Shown here: positions 35,301 to 44,983 of the stretch, one piece after another
Numbering within the stretch: position 1 is the first letter of the stretch
Layout of the letters: the number at the start of each line of letters is the position of its first letter
Origin: BOG-908 sp965198825
GTDB taxonomy: Bacteria; Pseudomonadota; Alphaproteobacteria; Acetobacterales; Acetobacteraceae
Assembly: GCA_965198825.1 (NCBI GenBank)
Contig: CBDAQB010000003.1
Location: forward strand, 1,178,001 to 1,242,000
Length of the DNA: 64,000 nucleotides
Reading direction: 5' to 3'
Notes under the pieces: generated by a model
Database searches by the model: none
What the model saw: the letters and a program-made list of their open reading frames with translations, nothing else
Told to the model about the DNA's origin: nothing
Made by a program: the position numbers and the translations under genes

Positions 35301-38300
35301 GCGGGGGCAGCACCTGGATCAACACCGGCACGGTAACCAATGGCGGCGTCATTCAACTCGGAGATAACAATCTTTACAGCGGCACGACGTCCGGCACGCT
35401 GATCAACCAGGCCAGCGGCGTTCTCGATTTCTCGAGCGACGACGCCGCCATCCATCAAGGCTCTTACTACAACGGAACCGGAACCCTCGTTGCAAGCGGC
35501 GCTGCCGTCATCAATGCCGGGACGCTGGAGAAAACCGGCGGCACGCTGACAAGCCATATCTACGGCACGCTGACCAGCACGGGCACGTTGCTGACCACGA
35601 GCGGCACATTGGAACTGGATAACGGCGGCGCCATCTCCGGCCTGATTGCAGACGGCAGCAACATCGCCTTTTCAGGCGGCGCGTTTACTGATGGCGCGCT
35701 CACGGTCGGCGGCGGTAGCGCCGTCAGCAACAGTGTGACCATCGACGCCACGGGTGCGCTGACGCTGGGTGATGCGAGCAGCACCGCGGCGAACTTTACC
35801 AACGGCGGGCTCTACCGTCTGGACACAGACGTGGGGGTGATTGCCGGCGGGACCGCGGGTTCGTCGTTCATCAACAGCAGCAGCGGCACGCTCGCCAAAA
35901 CGGGTGGCACGGGCCGCAGCGTCATCGCCACTGCAGTGGCCAATGCGGGAACTATCCTGGCGGCTTCAGGCACGCTCGCACTAACCGGTGTCGTTACCGG
36001 AACTGGCGTGCTTGATATCGGCGCAGGCGCCACGCTGGAACTCGGAACAGGCATCGCGGCAACCCAAGCCATCGATTTCGCCGGACTGGCGGGTACCCTG
36101 CTGGTCGATTCGGTGGCGGATGCCGTGCAGACCATCAGCGGCCTGACAGTCGGTGACGCGATCGACCTGGCAGGCCTGACGGCGACGAAGGCCGTGGTGA
36201 ATGCCGCCGATAAGCTGGTCATCTCGAACGGCACCACAGTGGTGGCCCAGCTGCAGCTTTCAGGATCGTATCTCAACGACACCTACACGGTAACAAGCGA
36301 CGGCCATGGCGGCTCACTGGTTACGCTGACAAAGATCGCCACGGCTTGGCAAGGCGCAAGCGCCGACTGGTATAGCAGCGGAGCCTGGACCAACGGTCCG
36401 CCTGATTCACAGACAGGCGCCACGATTTCGCAGGCGGGCACCTACACGGTCACCCTGAACAATGGGGAAACCGCCTACGCGAACACGCTGGTCCTGAATG
36501 CAGCCACCGCAACTTTCAATTTCAACGGCGTGCTGGACGTCGCTACGTCGCTAGCCGTGACGGCAGGCACCTTGTCGCTGGGCGGCACGATCAATGGTGG
36601 TGTACTGAGCAGCACGGGCGGCACGATCCTCTTCAACAACGATGTGCTCGACAACGTGTCTTACTACGGCACGCTCAATCTCACGAACAACTACGAAACC
36701 CTCTCGACACGGGACAGCTTTGCACTGGCGGGAGCCGGCGGCCACGGGCTTGGGCTGATCAACCTGACCGGCTACCAGGCCATCCTCTATGAGTATGGCT
36801 ACCAGACACTCACGAACGCCACGCTGAACATCGGCTCGAGCAGCAGCGGCACCTCGTTCCTGCGCAGCTACGACAATAACGGCCAGGGCGCCATCCTGAC
36901 ACTCGGCGCCGGCCTCTCTGTCGTGCACACCGGCACCAACGCCGTCCTCAGCGACTCAGGCACCGCCTACGATGCCGTCTATAATGCGGGCAAGATCACC
37001 GCCGGGCTCAGCGGCGGCCTCTTCGCCATCACCGGCAACGATTTCGAAAACGATGGCACGGTCGCTGTCAGCAACGGCGACGAACTAAGTATCCAATCAG
37101 CGAACTTCGTCAACACAGGCACCATGACCGTGGCAAACGCCACGCTGGATATCTTCGGGACCTATCAGAATACCGGCTCGGTCACCGCCACGAATTCGGT
37201 GCTCAATATCCATTCGTCCGTGACGGGTGCGCAACTGACCGCGATTGCGTCCGGCGGTGACACGCTCAACCTCTCAGGCGTTCTGGACGAGGGGAACGGC
37301 ACGCTCTCCGTCGGCACGGGCGCAAAAATCGTGGCCTTGACCCTGAGCGGCGAGATTGAGAATGCAGTCATCGCGCCCACCGCCGGCGCGTTTACCATCC
37401 TGAACCACGCAACGCTCGACAACGTCACTTATCTCGGCACGATGACCGTCGGCACCGGTGTTGCGGTGACACTCAACGACACGCTGAAGAGCGCGGTCAT
37501 CGCCGACAGCGGCGGCGGCATTCTGTTCGGCAATAACGTCGTTCTGAACGCCGACACCTACCAGGGCACAATGTCGCTGCTCAGCGGCAATCTGGTGAGC
37601 GTCACAGGTGGTCTCACGCTCGAGGGTGCTGGAGGCACGGGGCCCGGGGTTATCAACGCCACCGCGGGTTCCGCTGAGTCGGTGCTGTATTTCCTCGACA
37701 GCGAGACGCTCAGCAATGTGACCATCACCAGCGGTGGAGGCACCGGCGGGCAAGGGCTTTTCCTGGCGCCCGCGGCACCTGCGGGCGGCACGCTGACACT
37801 TGCCAGCAACACGGTCTTCCATGTCCTGGCGAACACCACGTCAGGCTTCACGTCCATCAGCCCGACAACGGGTCAGGCGCTGCATGGGAAGATCGTCAAC
37901 AACGGCCAGATCATCGTCGATGCCGGCGGCACCTTCATCGGTTCCGACGGCAGTCTGGCAAGCTTCACCAACGCCGGCACGGTGGCGCTTGGCACAGGGG
38001 CCACCTGGGGAGGCGCAGTGGCGCCGCTCACCTTGCAATCTTTCACCAACACAGCGATCGGTCTGATGACCTTGGCCTCAGGTGCCACGCTGACGACGAA
38101 CGGCGGCGCCTTCAACAATGCCGGCACCATCACGCTTGCCACCGGCGCGCTTGCGGCGATCGAAGGGACCTTCGCGCAAACCGGAACGGCAACGGTTGCC
38201 GCAGGGGCCAGCTTCGACATCTTCGGCACCATGACGCTAGCTTCCCTTGCCGGCGTGAGCGGCGCGGGCACGCTCGGTATCGACGGCCTGCTTAATCTCG

Positions 38301-40159
38301 CTGGCGGCACCTTCTTCTCGGGAGCGGCAGGCCGAACGAGCAACATTCAGATCGGTGGCGACGTCAAAGACGGCATCTTCACCAACAACGGCGGCACGAT
38401 CACCTTCGGCACGCTGGCGACACTGGACGGCATGACATGGCGGGGTGCGCTGAACATCGGCGCCGGCGCCACGGTGGGCGTGCTCAACGGTCTCGCTCTG
38501 CAAACAACGGGAGGTGCCACCGGCGGCGTTCTCAACCTTGCAAACGGCGGCGCCATCGATTTCATCGGCAACGAACTGCTAGACAATGCGACCGTCAGCT
38601 CCAGCAGCCCATCGGCCGGCCTCTCGGCTCCTGGTTTGGCAGACAGCCTCGACATCGGCGTTGCTGGTGGCACGCTGACCCTGGGCTCGAACTTCGTGTT
38701 GAACGCGAAATCGGGCGTCCTGAGTTTTGCCGACACGGCAGCGGGCCCGCAGAACGGAACCTTGATCAACAACGGCCAGATCAACGTGACGGCCGGCGCC
38801 GTGTGGCTGGATAGTTCCTTCTCCACGATGACAAATGCCGGCGTGATGACGCTGTCGACCAACACGGAGTTCGCACCCACTCCGTCCAGCACGGGTGCTA
38901 CCAATTTTACCAACACCGGCCTTGTCACGCTGCTCGGCCTTGATGATTTCGACGTGTCCGGAAACGGCGCGAACAGCGGCGCCATCACCATAGCGGCCGG
39001 CAGTGAGGCCTCGTTCGGCGGGTCCTTCGCCAACAGTGGGACCATCACCCTGTCCACCGGCAGCTCGCTGACGGTTGCCGGCACCATGACCAACAGCGGG
39101 GCAATTATCGCCAGCGGCGCCTCGAGCGATTACGTGAGCGCCGCCGCCGGCTCGCTCAGTGCATTCAATGCCGGCACGCTCAGTGGTGGCCTCTGGCAAG
39201 TCAATGCATCCTCGCTTCTGACTCTGGATTTCGGCAGCGCGCTGACGACCGATGCGGCGGATATTGTCCTGACCGGCACCAACTCCATTCTCCGGTCCGT
39301 CGGCACGACGATTGCGCGCGTGGAATCGACACTTGCGACGATCGCATCGACCGGCACGCTCTCCTTGCTGGCGAGCCGTGGTTATACGAGCGCGCGCGCA
39401 CTAACGGACGCAGGGACCGTGCAGATGCAAGGCGGCACATTCAGCACGTCGGGCCTGACGGTAGCCGCGGGCGGATTACTGACTGGCAGCGGAACGGTTG
39501 CCAACGCCATCACCAATACCGGCACGGTCGACGCAACGGGCGGCACGCTGACACTGTCATCGGCGGTGACCGGCGCCGGGCTGCTGATGATCGATGCCGG
39601 TTCGGAGCTCACGCTTGGCGCCGCCAACGCAGAGCGCGTCTTGTTCAATAGCGGCTCAGCGGAGCTTCGCTTGAACACGCCTATAGGCTTCACCGGCACC
39701 CTAAGCGGCTTCGGCGCTGGCGACTCGCTTCTGCTGATGTCGACGAACGGAACGGCTGCGTCCATCAGCGGCACCAGTCTTACCGTAACGCTGAGCGGCG
39801 GTGGAACGGATGTGTTCAAGCTTGCGGCAAGCCAGGCGGCAAAGACGTTGACCGTAACCTCAGACGGTCAGGGCGATACGCTGGTCACATACCCCGCTGG
39901 CCAGGTGAGAGTTGCTGCAGCATCTGCCATGCACTTCATCGCGCCCGCGTCGAGAGCACCGGCAGGGCTGGCGGCTTTGTCGCTGCAAAGCTCCATGCCA
40001 GCCTTGCATGATTGGGCATCCGTCGCGGGTAGTGTAGCCGAGCCAACCGTACAATCCGGCTTCCGCGATTTCCATGCGGCAGCTTCTGCCGGTTGGGTCG
40101 ATGCATTAAACAAGACCAGTGAAGAACACTGCCATCTGCTGTTGTCGGGGAGAGTGTGA
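32315..40159 (+). CDS. giant beta-strand-repeat surface/secreted protein
   Basis: A 2614-residue protein, Gly/Thr/Ser/Asn/Ala-rich, almost without Cys. I chose GTG at 32315 (MAVISWKYNTDGSW; GGGAGG about 8 nt upstream). It opens with a SWSNAANWNGGALPGAADDV module, repeated in variant form mid-protein (WYSSGAWTNGPPDSQTGATI, about 36370). The first half has about six units of roughly 200-220 residues, each with (S/T/I)NAGT-x2-KTGGTG and GTIEFDGGGSFGG-like strands. The second half uses another unit with GGTILFNNDVLDNVSYYGTL. This predicts a long beta-helix fibre typical of adhesins. No signal peptide, RTX repeats or autotransporter barrel are seen; the last 70 residues are not repeat-like. It overlaps the next gene by TGATG. 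Confidence 0.82.
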   Translation: MAVISWKYNTDGSWSNAANWNGGALPGAADDVTLATLSYHTITHSSGSDQIHNLTATTDSLAVTGGTLSIVSTASFGRNLTLSTGTLSLQGTFASVTGTFNGTSGELILGTGTAVTMSGTSNFGTTNVSYGTEIDGPGTLSTLGTTNIAAAYSDGMVLGNGATWNIQATVNDAGGIYLGDGFGLGATIINAAGISFNLTSDSANIVNGYQYNARGQQIYGTSSFSNAGTLTKTAGTGTSHIYSTFNNTGVIAAASGTIEFDGGGSFGGTLSGAGQIAFGGGTATIGTGAGLTVANLLFDGAAASFTGALTSTGTVTLSAGTLTLDGSADSISNYSQYGTNGDHLDLNGSTLSSGNAFLGSGYLEGPGTFTVNGTGTLAGWNNYVYYLGGGVTLANTGILNQGYYTYVDYLSGAGFTIMNKAGATYNITGDFSLGANNNNGVGSSFSNAGTFAKSGGTGLTQIYSAFTSTGVVNAASGTIEFDNGGTIGGSLTGTSVLAFAAGTVTLSAGVSINAGEMLFDGATVVLGGNEAYTAAQLAEVNGTVLLGSHTLASTSAFLGGGSITGPGTLTTAGTTTFSGNNGGGVLYLGGGVSVVNSGIINQAYYLYVNPPTGGGFSITNKAGATYNIAGNFNIGGNSYNGVGSSFANQGIFAKVSGTGVTNVYPVFTNTGSIISNIGNLEFDSGGTFGGSLAGAGAISFDSNSSTLSAGASVTVASLNLYGGATLTLNESLNYTGLFTYSSGYLFLGGNTLTVTGANLINGTIDQGVTSLQGTTAIGTNSNFYFGDQATIINSGVVDQNGYIYVGGTQNGGIDFSVVNQTGATWDLTNTYYLGSNANGGNGSSFTNAGTFTLTGGTSYSLVYSVFNSTGTINETSAEIAFQSGGSFSGTITGAGLTSFQNNANYSLGGLTAAATASVEFYQSTSNLSGNVNINGTLLANGNYSTIDLDGNRLAVNVLDLAHPGAALYFDQGGTLTTSGVGSIVDWYNNGVMISLGGGSTWINTGTVTNGGVIQLGDNNLYSGTTSGTLINQASGVLDFSSDDAAIHQGSYYNGTGTLVASGAAVINAGTLEKTGGTLTSHIYGTLTSTGTLLTTSGTLELDNGGAISGLIADGSNIAFSGGAFTDGALTVGGGSAVSNSVTIDATGALTLGDASSTAANFTNGGLYRLDTDVGVIAGGTAGSSFINSSSGTLAKTGGTGRSVIATAVANAGTILAASGTLALTGVVTGTGVLDIGAGATLELGTGIAATQAIDFAGLAGTLLVDSVADAVQTISGLTVGDAIDLAGLTATKAVVNAADKLVISNGTTVVAQLQLSGSYLNDTYTVTSDGHGGSLVTLTKIATAWQGASADWYSSGAWTNGPPDSQTGATISQAGTYTVTLNNGETAYANTLVLNAATATFNFNGVLDVATSLAVTAGTLSLGGTINGGVLSSTGGTILFNNDVLDNVSYYGTLNLTNNYETLSTRDSFALAGAGGHGLGLINLTGYQAILYEYGYQTLTNATLNIGSSSSGTSFLRSYDNNGQGAILTLGAGLSVVHTGTNAVLSDSGTAYDAVYNAGKITAGLSGGLFAITGNDFENDGTVAVSNGDELSIQSANFVNTGTMTVANATLDIFGTYQNTGSVTATNSVLNIHSSVTGAQLTAIASGGDTLNLSGVLDEGNGTLSVGTGAKIVALTLSGEIENAVIAPTAGAFTILNHATLDNVTYLGTMTVGTGVAVTLNDTLKSAVIADSGGGILFGNNVVLNADTYQGTMSLLSGNLVSVTGGLTLEGAGGTGPGVINATAGSAESVLYFLDSETLSNVTITSGGGTGGQGLFLAPAAPAGGTLTLASNTVFHVLANTTSGFTSISPTTGQALHGKIVNNGQIIVDAGGTFIGSDGSLASFTNAGTVALGTGATWGGAVAPLTLQSFTNTAIGLMTLASGATLTTNGGAFNNAGTITLATGALAAIEGTFAQTGTATVAAGASFDIFGTMTLASLAGVSGAGTLGIDGLLNLAGGTFFSGAAGRTSNIQIGGDVKDGIFTNNGGTITFGTLATLDGMTWRGALNIGAGATVGVLNGLALQTTGGATGGVLNLANGGAIDFIGNELLDNATVSSSSPSAGLSAPGLADSLDIGVAGGTLTLGSNFVLNAKSGVLSFADTAAGPQNGTLINNGQINVTAGAVWLDSSFSTMTNAGVMTLSTNTEFAPTPSSTGATNFTNTGLVTLLGLDDFDVSGNGANSGAITIAAGSEASFGGSFANSGTITLSTGSSLTVAGTMTNSGAIIASGASSDYVSAAAGSLSAFNAGTLSGGLWQVNASSLLTLDFGSALTTDAADIVLTGTNSILRSVGTTIARVESTLATIASTGTLSLLASRGYTSARALTDAGTVQMQGGTFSTSGLTVAAGGLLTGSGTVANAITNTGTVDATGGTLTLSSAVTGAGLLMIDAGSELTLGAANAERVLFNSGSAELRLNTPIGFTGTLSGFGAGDSLLLMSTNGTAASISGTSLTVTLSGGGTDVFKLAASQAAKTLTVTSDGQGDTLVTYPAGQVRVAAASAMHFIAPASRAPAGLAALSLQSSMPALHDWASVAGSVAEPTVQSGFRDFHAAASAGWVDALNKTSEEHCHLLLSGRV

Positions 40160-43100
40160 TGCCTGATCGTGTCCGCACATTCGCAGTAAGGGCCTGGACG
40201 GAACGCCGCGCAGCATGGCTCTGCAGAACAGCCTTGGCCGGCGCTAGCCTGGTTCTGGCTGGCGCTGCACCCGCTCAGGTGGACAGTGCAGCCGTCATCG
40301 CGGCCGCGCATCTCGAGGAACCGCTGGTTGCCTCCGCCATTCCGTCGGCCGTTGAGAACGCAACCCTTTTGCAGGCGCTCGATCATTATCGTGAGCAGCC
40401 GCAGAAGGACGATTTCTCAGGCTTCGAGGCTTTCCTCAAATCCTATCCAAAATCTCCTTGGCAGGTCGCCCTGCGCGCCGACATGGGATTGCTCTACTAC
40501 CATTACGGCTATTTCTCGCGTGCGTTGGACAATTGGCAGGCTGCGTGGAGCGCCGGCCGCGATGAGACAGACCCGAGAATGAAGGCGCTGGTCGATCGAG
40601 TCGCCGGCGAGTTGCTTCGCATGCACGCGCGGCTCGGCCACGCCGACCAGATCGAGGCGCTGATCGCAGACATTGGCGACCGCCATCTCACCGGCCAGGC
40701 CACTGAGGAACTCACCGGTGCGAAGGAAGGGCTTTATGTCTTCAAGCATAATCCCGGCATCGGTTATCTTTGCGGCCCGATGGCGCTAAAAAACCTGCTG
40801 CTCGCGCTCGGCCGTCCTGCTGACCAGGTGCATTTCCTCGATGACTATCGGTCCGGGCCGCAGGGCGTGAGCCTGGTGGAAGTGGCAGCGCTTGCCGATA
40901 AGGCAAAGCTCGACTTCCACCTCGTGCACCGCGAGGCTGACCAGCCGATCCCTATTCCCTCGGTCGTGCACTGGAAGGTAAGTCACTTCGCCGCCATCGT
41001 CGGCGAGAAGAACGGCCGCTACCAGATCAAGGATCCGACTTTCGGCCATGATCTTTGGGTGACACGCGGTGCGCTCGATAGCGAGGCCAGCGGCTATTAT
41101 CTCGCGCTTGGCAAGCCTGATACCGGGCCCTGGCGCCTCGTTGCCAGCGCCGAAGCCGCGCATGTGCGCGGCATGGGCTACACGCAGGATAACGACCCGG
41201 ACGATGACACCCCGGACGATCCGCCCTGCAACTGCGATGGCGGCTCAGACGCGTCCGGCGTGTCTGCAGGCAGCGAAGCTGCCTCCGGCGCCGATGACAC
41301 CGGCATGACGCGCTACGCCTTCACCGAAATGCTCAACAGCCTTCAGCTTCAAGACTCGCCCGTCGGCTACACGCCGCCAAAGGGCCCGGCCGTTCCGGTC
41401 ACGTTGACCTACAACCAGCGCGAAGCAAGCCAGCCGGCGAACTTTGGCTTCTACAATGTTAGCCCCAAGTGGACCCTGAATTGGCTTGCCTACATCCAGG
41501 ACGACCCGACGAACTTCGGCGGCAATGTCTCGCGTATCGTAGGCGGTGGCGGCAGCATCACCGAAACCGGCTACAATGCCGCGACCGGTGGCTTCACCAT
41601 GGAAGAGAAAACCGGCGGGGTGCTGAGCGCCACACAAGGCGCTTCTCCTGTTTACAAGCTGACATTCGCCGATGGCAGCGTAAATACCTATAGCACCTCA
41701 AACGGCGCCACGACCTTCCCGCGCATCATATTCCTGACGTCCCTGATCGACAGCTTCGGCAATACGCTGACGTTCAACTACGACTCGATGTTCCGCCTGA
41801 CCTCGATCAAGGACGCGACTGGGCGGCTGACAAACTTCACCTACGCAAACGCGAACTTTCCTCTACAGGTCACCAAGGTCACCGATCCGTTCGCGCGCTC
41901 CGCCACCTTCACCTATGACGGCACCGGCCGCCTGACGCAGATCACCGATGTGCTCGGCCTGGTGTCCCAGTATAGCTACGACGCGAACTCATTAATCAAC
42001 TCGTTGACCACGCCTTATGGCACGACAAACTTCCTCTACGGCGACAATGGCAATTCGCGCTATCTCCAGGCAACAGATCCGCTCGGCAACACAGAGCGTG
42101 TCGAATATATCCAGGGCGCGCCGAACATACCGTTCTCAGATCCCGCAAGCACCGTTCCCGTCGGCATCGTCAACCCCTTTAACCAATATCTGAACGACCG
42201 CGACACCTTCTACTGGGACAAGCACGCCTACGCGGTCGCCGCCGGCAACTACCTGCAGGCGCGGAACAAGCACTGGGTTCACCTGACGTCGAACACCAAC
42301 ATCACCGGCGGCGTGATCGAGAGCATCAAGCATCCGCTCGAAAATCGCATCTGGTTCAACTATCCCGGCCAGCCTGTCAGCGGCGGTTTAGGGACAGCGC
42401 AAAACGGCACTTTCGACAGCCCCAGCAACGTCGGCCGAGTGCTCGACGACGGCACGACGCAACTCTCGCACTTCGCCTACAACAGCGCTGGCAACATGAC
42501 GAGCAGTACCGATCCAGCCGGACGGCAGACGACGCTGACCTATGCATCCAACAACATCGATATCATTTCCGTGCAGCAGAAGACCGGCTCGACGACGGCG
42601 ACAGTCGGGCAGTTCGGCAGCTACGTGAATCACCTGCCGGGAACCTACACCGACGCCGCGGGCCAAATCTGGAAGTTCACCTATAACACGGCAGGACAGA
42701 CAACGCAGGTCACCGATCCGCTGAACCAGTCGATCAAATACACCTACAATAGCCTCGGTTACCTGACCACAATCACCAACCAGAACGGCCAGACGGCGGC
42801 CAGCTACACCTACAATAAGTTCGGGGATATCGCGACCTCGACCGACTCTGAAGGTTATGTCGTCTCCTATGCCTATGACGCCTTCGACCGCGTCACTGAG
42901 GAGAAATACCCGGACGGCACGACGCGCAAGTTCGCCTACACAAATCTCGACATGACCTCCATCACCGACCGCCAGGGCAGGGTCACCAAGCTAGCTTACG
43001 ACGCCCTGCGCAACGTGATTTCTGTCACCGATCCTTCCAACGAGATCACGAAGTTCACTTACTGGGAGAACAACTCGCTCAAGACGATCACGGACGGCAA

Positions 43101-44961
43101 AGGCAACGTGACAAGCTTCGGCATCGACGTGGAATCACGGCCCACAGCCAAGACATTCGCCGACGGGACATCCTTCACCAATAGCTACGAGAGCACGACC
43201 AACAGGATTAAGTCGATCCAGGATCCGCTCTCTCAAATCAAGCAGTTCGCCTATACGGTGGATGATCAGGTCGCTGGCATCACCTACCAGAACGCTGTTC
43301 ATGCCACGCCGTCGGTGTCCTACACCTATGACCCCTACTGGCCGCGCTTGACGTCGATGACGGATGGAACCGGCACAACGAAATACACCTACCAGGCACC
43401 GGGAGCTCTCGGTGCACTCGCACTCTCGCAAATCACAAGCCCTTTTAACAACGACACCATCAGCTACCAATTCGACGCCCTCGGCCGGGTCGTACAACGG
43501 CGCGTGGGCGGAAACCCCGAAACCTACACCTACGATCCGCTTGGCCGCCTGGTGTCGCATGGCAACGCCGTCGGCGAGTTCGCCCTGTCCTATCTTGGCC
43601 AAACCGACCAGACCACCAGCTTGCAAGGCAGCGGCATCGGCACTCAATGGACTTACGATACGAACGCCAACGACCGTCGCCTGCTGTCGATCAGCAATGG
43701 GCCGAATGCCCGCAGCTTCGGCTACAGCTGGACGCCTGAAGACGACATTACCAAAATCACCGAAACCCTTGGTGCGAACGCACAGAGCTGGACCAACACC
43801 TACGATGCGGCCGACAAACTGTTGACCGCGACCTTGTCCACCGGGGCCACATTTGGCTACACCTATGACAAAGCAAACAACATTACCGTTCTGAAATCCG
43901 GCAGCACCACGAAGAACGTCACTTACAACACGCTGAACGCCGTTGCGGCATTTGGCGGCAAGGCCTTCACCTACGATGCCAACGGCAACCTGACCAAGGA
44001 CGATCTGAGAACCTACAGCTGGGACGCCGAAAACCGCCTCATCGGCGTAGCCCTGATCGGACAGGCCGGCGTGACGGAAAGCTTCCAATATGACGGCAAC
44101 GATCACCGCGTTGTCTCGACCGTGCAGAACGGCTCCACCAGCACGACCATGCATGCTTTGTGGTGCGGCGAAACGCTCTGCCAGGAGCGTAACGAGCGTG
44201 ACAAGGTATTGCGGCGCTATTACGATGAGGGTGAGGAAGCGCCCGCCGCAGGGACTGTCCTCTACTACGGCCGCGACCAGCTGGGAACCGTGCGCGATGT
44301 GCTCTCCGCTCAAACAGGCGCGCTGGTAGGATCGAACGATTATGATCCTTACGGCAACGCCATCGCAAGTTCCGGCCAAGCGGCTACCGACATCACCTAC
44401 GCCGGGCTTGTGACCGATCCAACGAGCGGCCTTTATTTCGCAACGAACCGGCAATTCGATCCACGCCCTGGCCGCTGGTCGTCGCGCAGCCCGAGCGGCG
44501 AAGCAGGCGGGGTCAACCTCTACGCCTATGTGGCAGGCAACCCGCTACGGCTGACAGACCGGCTCGGCCGCGGCCATGCGCCCAAGAACCTGACAAAACT
44601 TCTGCTGCGGCTTGAAAACGATCTTCGGCTGAAGAAGCTTCCGCATCCCGTTCATGATCGCCATTTGAAGCGTGAACCGGTCCTGCATGTCGATCGCCAC
44701 GGGCACATCAAGGATCCGCACGACAAAATACGGAAAATCAATGTCCGCGCTCACTTGAGGCTTGAGCCGATCTACAAGCGGCCGCACTCGCCACACATTG
44801 TGATCGTATGCGACAGTTCGGATGACTCTGGCTCGGACGATAATTCCATGGACGACGGCGACGACGGATCGTCCGACACTTCGGTGAATGACCCGGGTGA
44901 CGATTCTTCGTATCCAGATCCGGGGGACGATGGTGACGACGGCGACAGCGGCGACGAGTGA
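40159..44961 (+). CDS. exported RHS/YD-repeat protein with N-terminal C39-like cysteine peptidase domain
   Basis: A 1600-residue protein. Residues 1-40 form a Sec signal (RTALAGASLVLAGAAPA, probable cleavage near 39-40). Residues about 80-185 are helical, TPR-like. Residues about 195-320 look like a C39/papain-like peptidase: Cys205 in GIGYLCGPMALKN, His276 in VVHWKVSHFAAIVGE and Asp292 in YQIKDPTFG. After an Asp-rich linker, about 1080 residues of YD repeats (TYDGTGRLTQITDVLG, YAYDAFDRVTEEKYPDG) form an RHS shell closing with YGRDQLGTVRDVL and GGVNLYAYVAGNPLRLTDRLG. The final 130 residues are first Lys/His/Arg-rich, then a long Asp/Ser/Gly tail. It is coupled to the beta-repeat gene and precedes gspI by 22 nt. 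Role unknown; possibly a secreted self-processing shell. Confidence 0.85.
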   Translation: MPDRVRTFAVRAWTERRAAWLCRTALAGASLVLAGAAPAQVDSAAVIAAAHLEEPLVASAIPSAVENATLLQALDHYREQPQKDDFSGFEAFLKSYPKSPWQVALRADMGLLYYHYGYFSRALDNWQAAWSAGRDETDPRMKALVDRVAGELLRMHARLGHADQIEALIADIGDRHLTGQATEELTGAKEGLYVFKHNPGIGYLCGPMALKNLLLALGRPADQVHFLDDYRSGPQGVSLVEVAALADKAKLDFHLVHREADQPIPIPSVVHWKVSHFAAIVGEKNGRYQIKDPTFGHDLWVTRGALDSEASGYYLALGKPDTGPWRLVASAEAAHVRGMGYTQDNDPDDDTPDDPPCNCDGGSDASGVSAGSEAASGADDTGMTRYAFTEMLNSLQLQDSPVGYTPPKGPAVPVTLTYNQREASQPANFGFYNVSPKWTLNWLAYIQDDPTNFGGNVSRIVGGGGSITETGYNAATGGFTMEEKTGGVLSATQGASPVYKLTFADGSVNTYSTSNGATTFPRIIFLTSLIDSFGNTLTFNYDSMFRLTSIKDATGRLTNFTYANANFPLQVTKVTDPFARSATFTYDGTGRLTQITDVLGLVSQYSYDANSLINSLTTPYGTTNFLYGDNGNSRYLQATDPLGNTERVEYIQGAPNIPFSDPASTVPVGIVNPFNQYLNDRDTFYWDKHAYAVAAGNYLQARNKHWVHLTSNTNITGGVIESIKHPLENRIWFNYPGQPVSGGLGTAQNGTFDSPSNVGRVLDDGTTQLSHFAYNSAGNMTSSTDPAGRQTTLTYASNNIDIISVQQKTGSTTATVGQFGSYVNHLPGTYTDAAGQIWKFTYNTAGQTTQVTDPLNQSIKYTYNSLGYLTTITNQNGQTAASYTYNKFGDIATSTDSEGYVVSYAYDAFDRVTEEKYPDGTTRKFAYTNLDMTSITDRQGRVTKLAYDALRNVISVTDPSNEITKFTYWENNSLKTITDGKGNVTSFGIDVESRPTAKTFADGTSFTNSYESTTNRIKSIQDPLSQIKQFAYTVDDQVAGITYQNAVHATPSVSYTYDPYWPRLTSMTDGTGTTKYTYQAPGALGALALSQITSPFNNDTISYQFDALGRVVQRRVGGNPETYTYDPLGRLVSHGNAVGEFALSYLGQTDQTTSLQGSGIGTQWTYDTNANDRRLLSISNGPNARSFGYSWTPEDDITKITETLGANAQSWTNTYDAADKLLTATLSTGATFGYTYDKANNITVLKSGSTTKNVTYNTLNAVAAFGGKAFTYDANGNLTKDDLRTYSWDAENRLIGVALIGQAGVTESFQYDGNDHRVVSTVQNGSTSTTMHALWCGETLCQERNERDKVLRRYYDEGEEAPAAGTVLYYGRDQLGTVRDVLSAQTGALVGSNDYDPYGNAIASSGQAATDITYAGLVTDPTSGLYFATNRQFDPRPGRWSSRSPSGEAGGVNLYAYVAGNPLRLTDRLGRGHAPKNLTKLLLRLENDLRLKKLPHPVHDRHLKREPVLHVDRHGHIKDPHDKIRKINVRAHLRLEPIYKRPHSPHIVIVCDSSDDSGSDDNSMDDGDDGSSDTSVNDPGDDSSYPDPGDDGDDGDSGDE

Positions 44962-44983
44962 GGCGCCGCCGTCAGCCGGACCA

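Noticed and set aside
39900..40159. Autotransporter (type V) beta-barrel at the end of the beta-repeat protein
   Set aside because: The last residues (HCHLLLSGRV) lack the alternating aromatic strand pattern and terminal Phe, and there is no signal peptide.
43135..44454. 439-codon open frame antisense to the RHS gene
   Set aside because: It mirrors the YD repeats and has no signal or family motif.
44560..44961. Polymorphic toxin with immunity gene at the RHS C-terminus
   Set aside because: The tail has no known toxin motif, and the next gene is gspI, a pseudopilin, not a small immunity protein.
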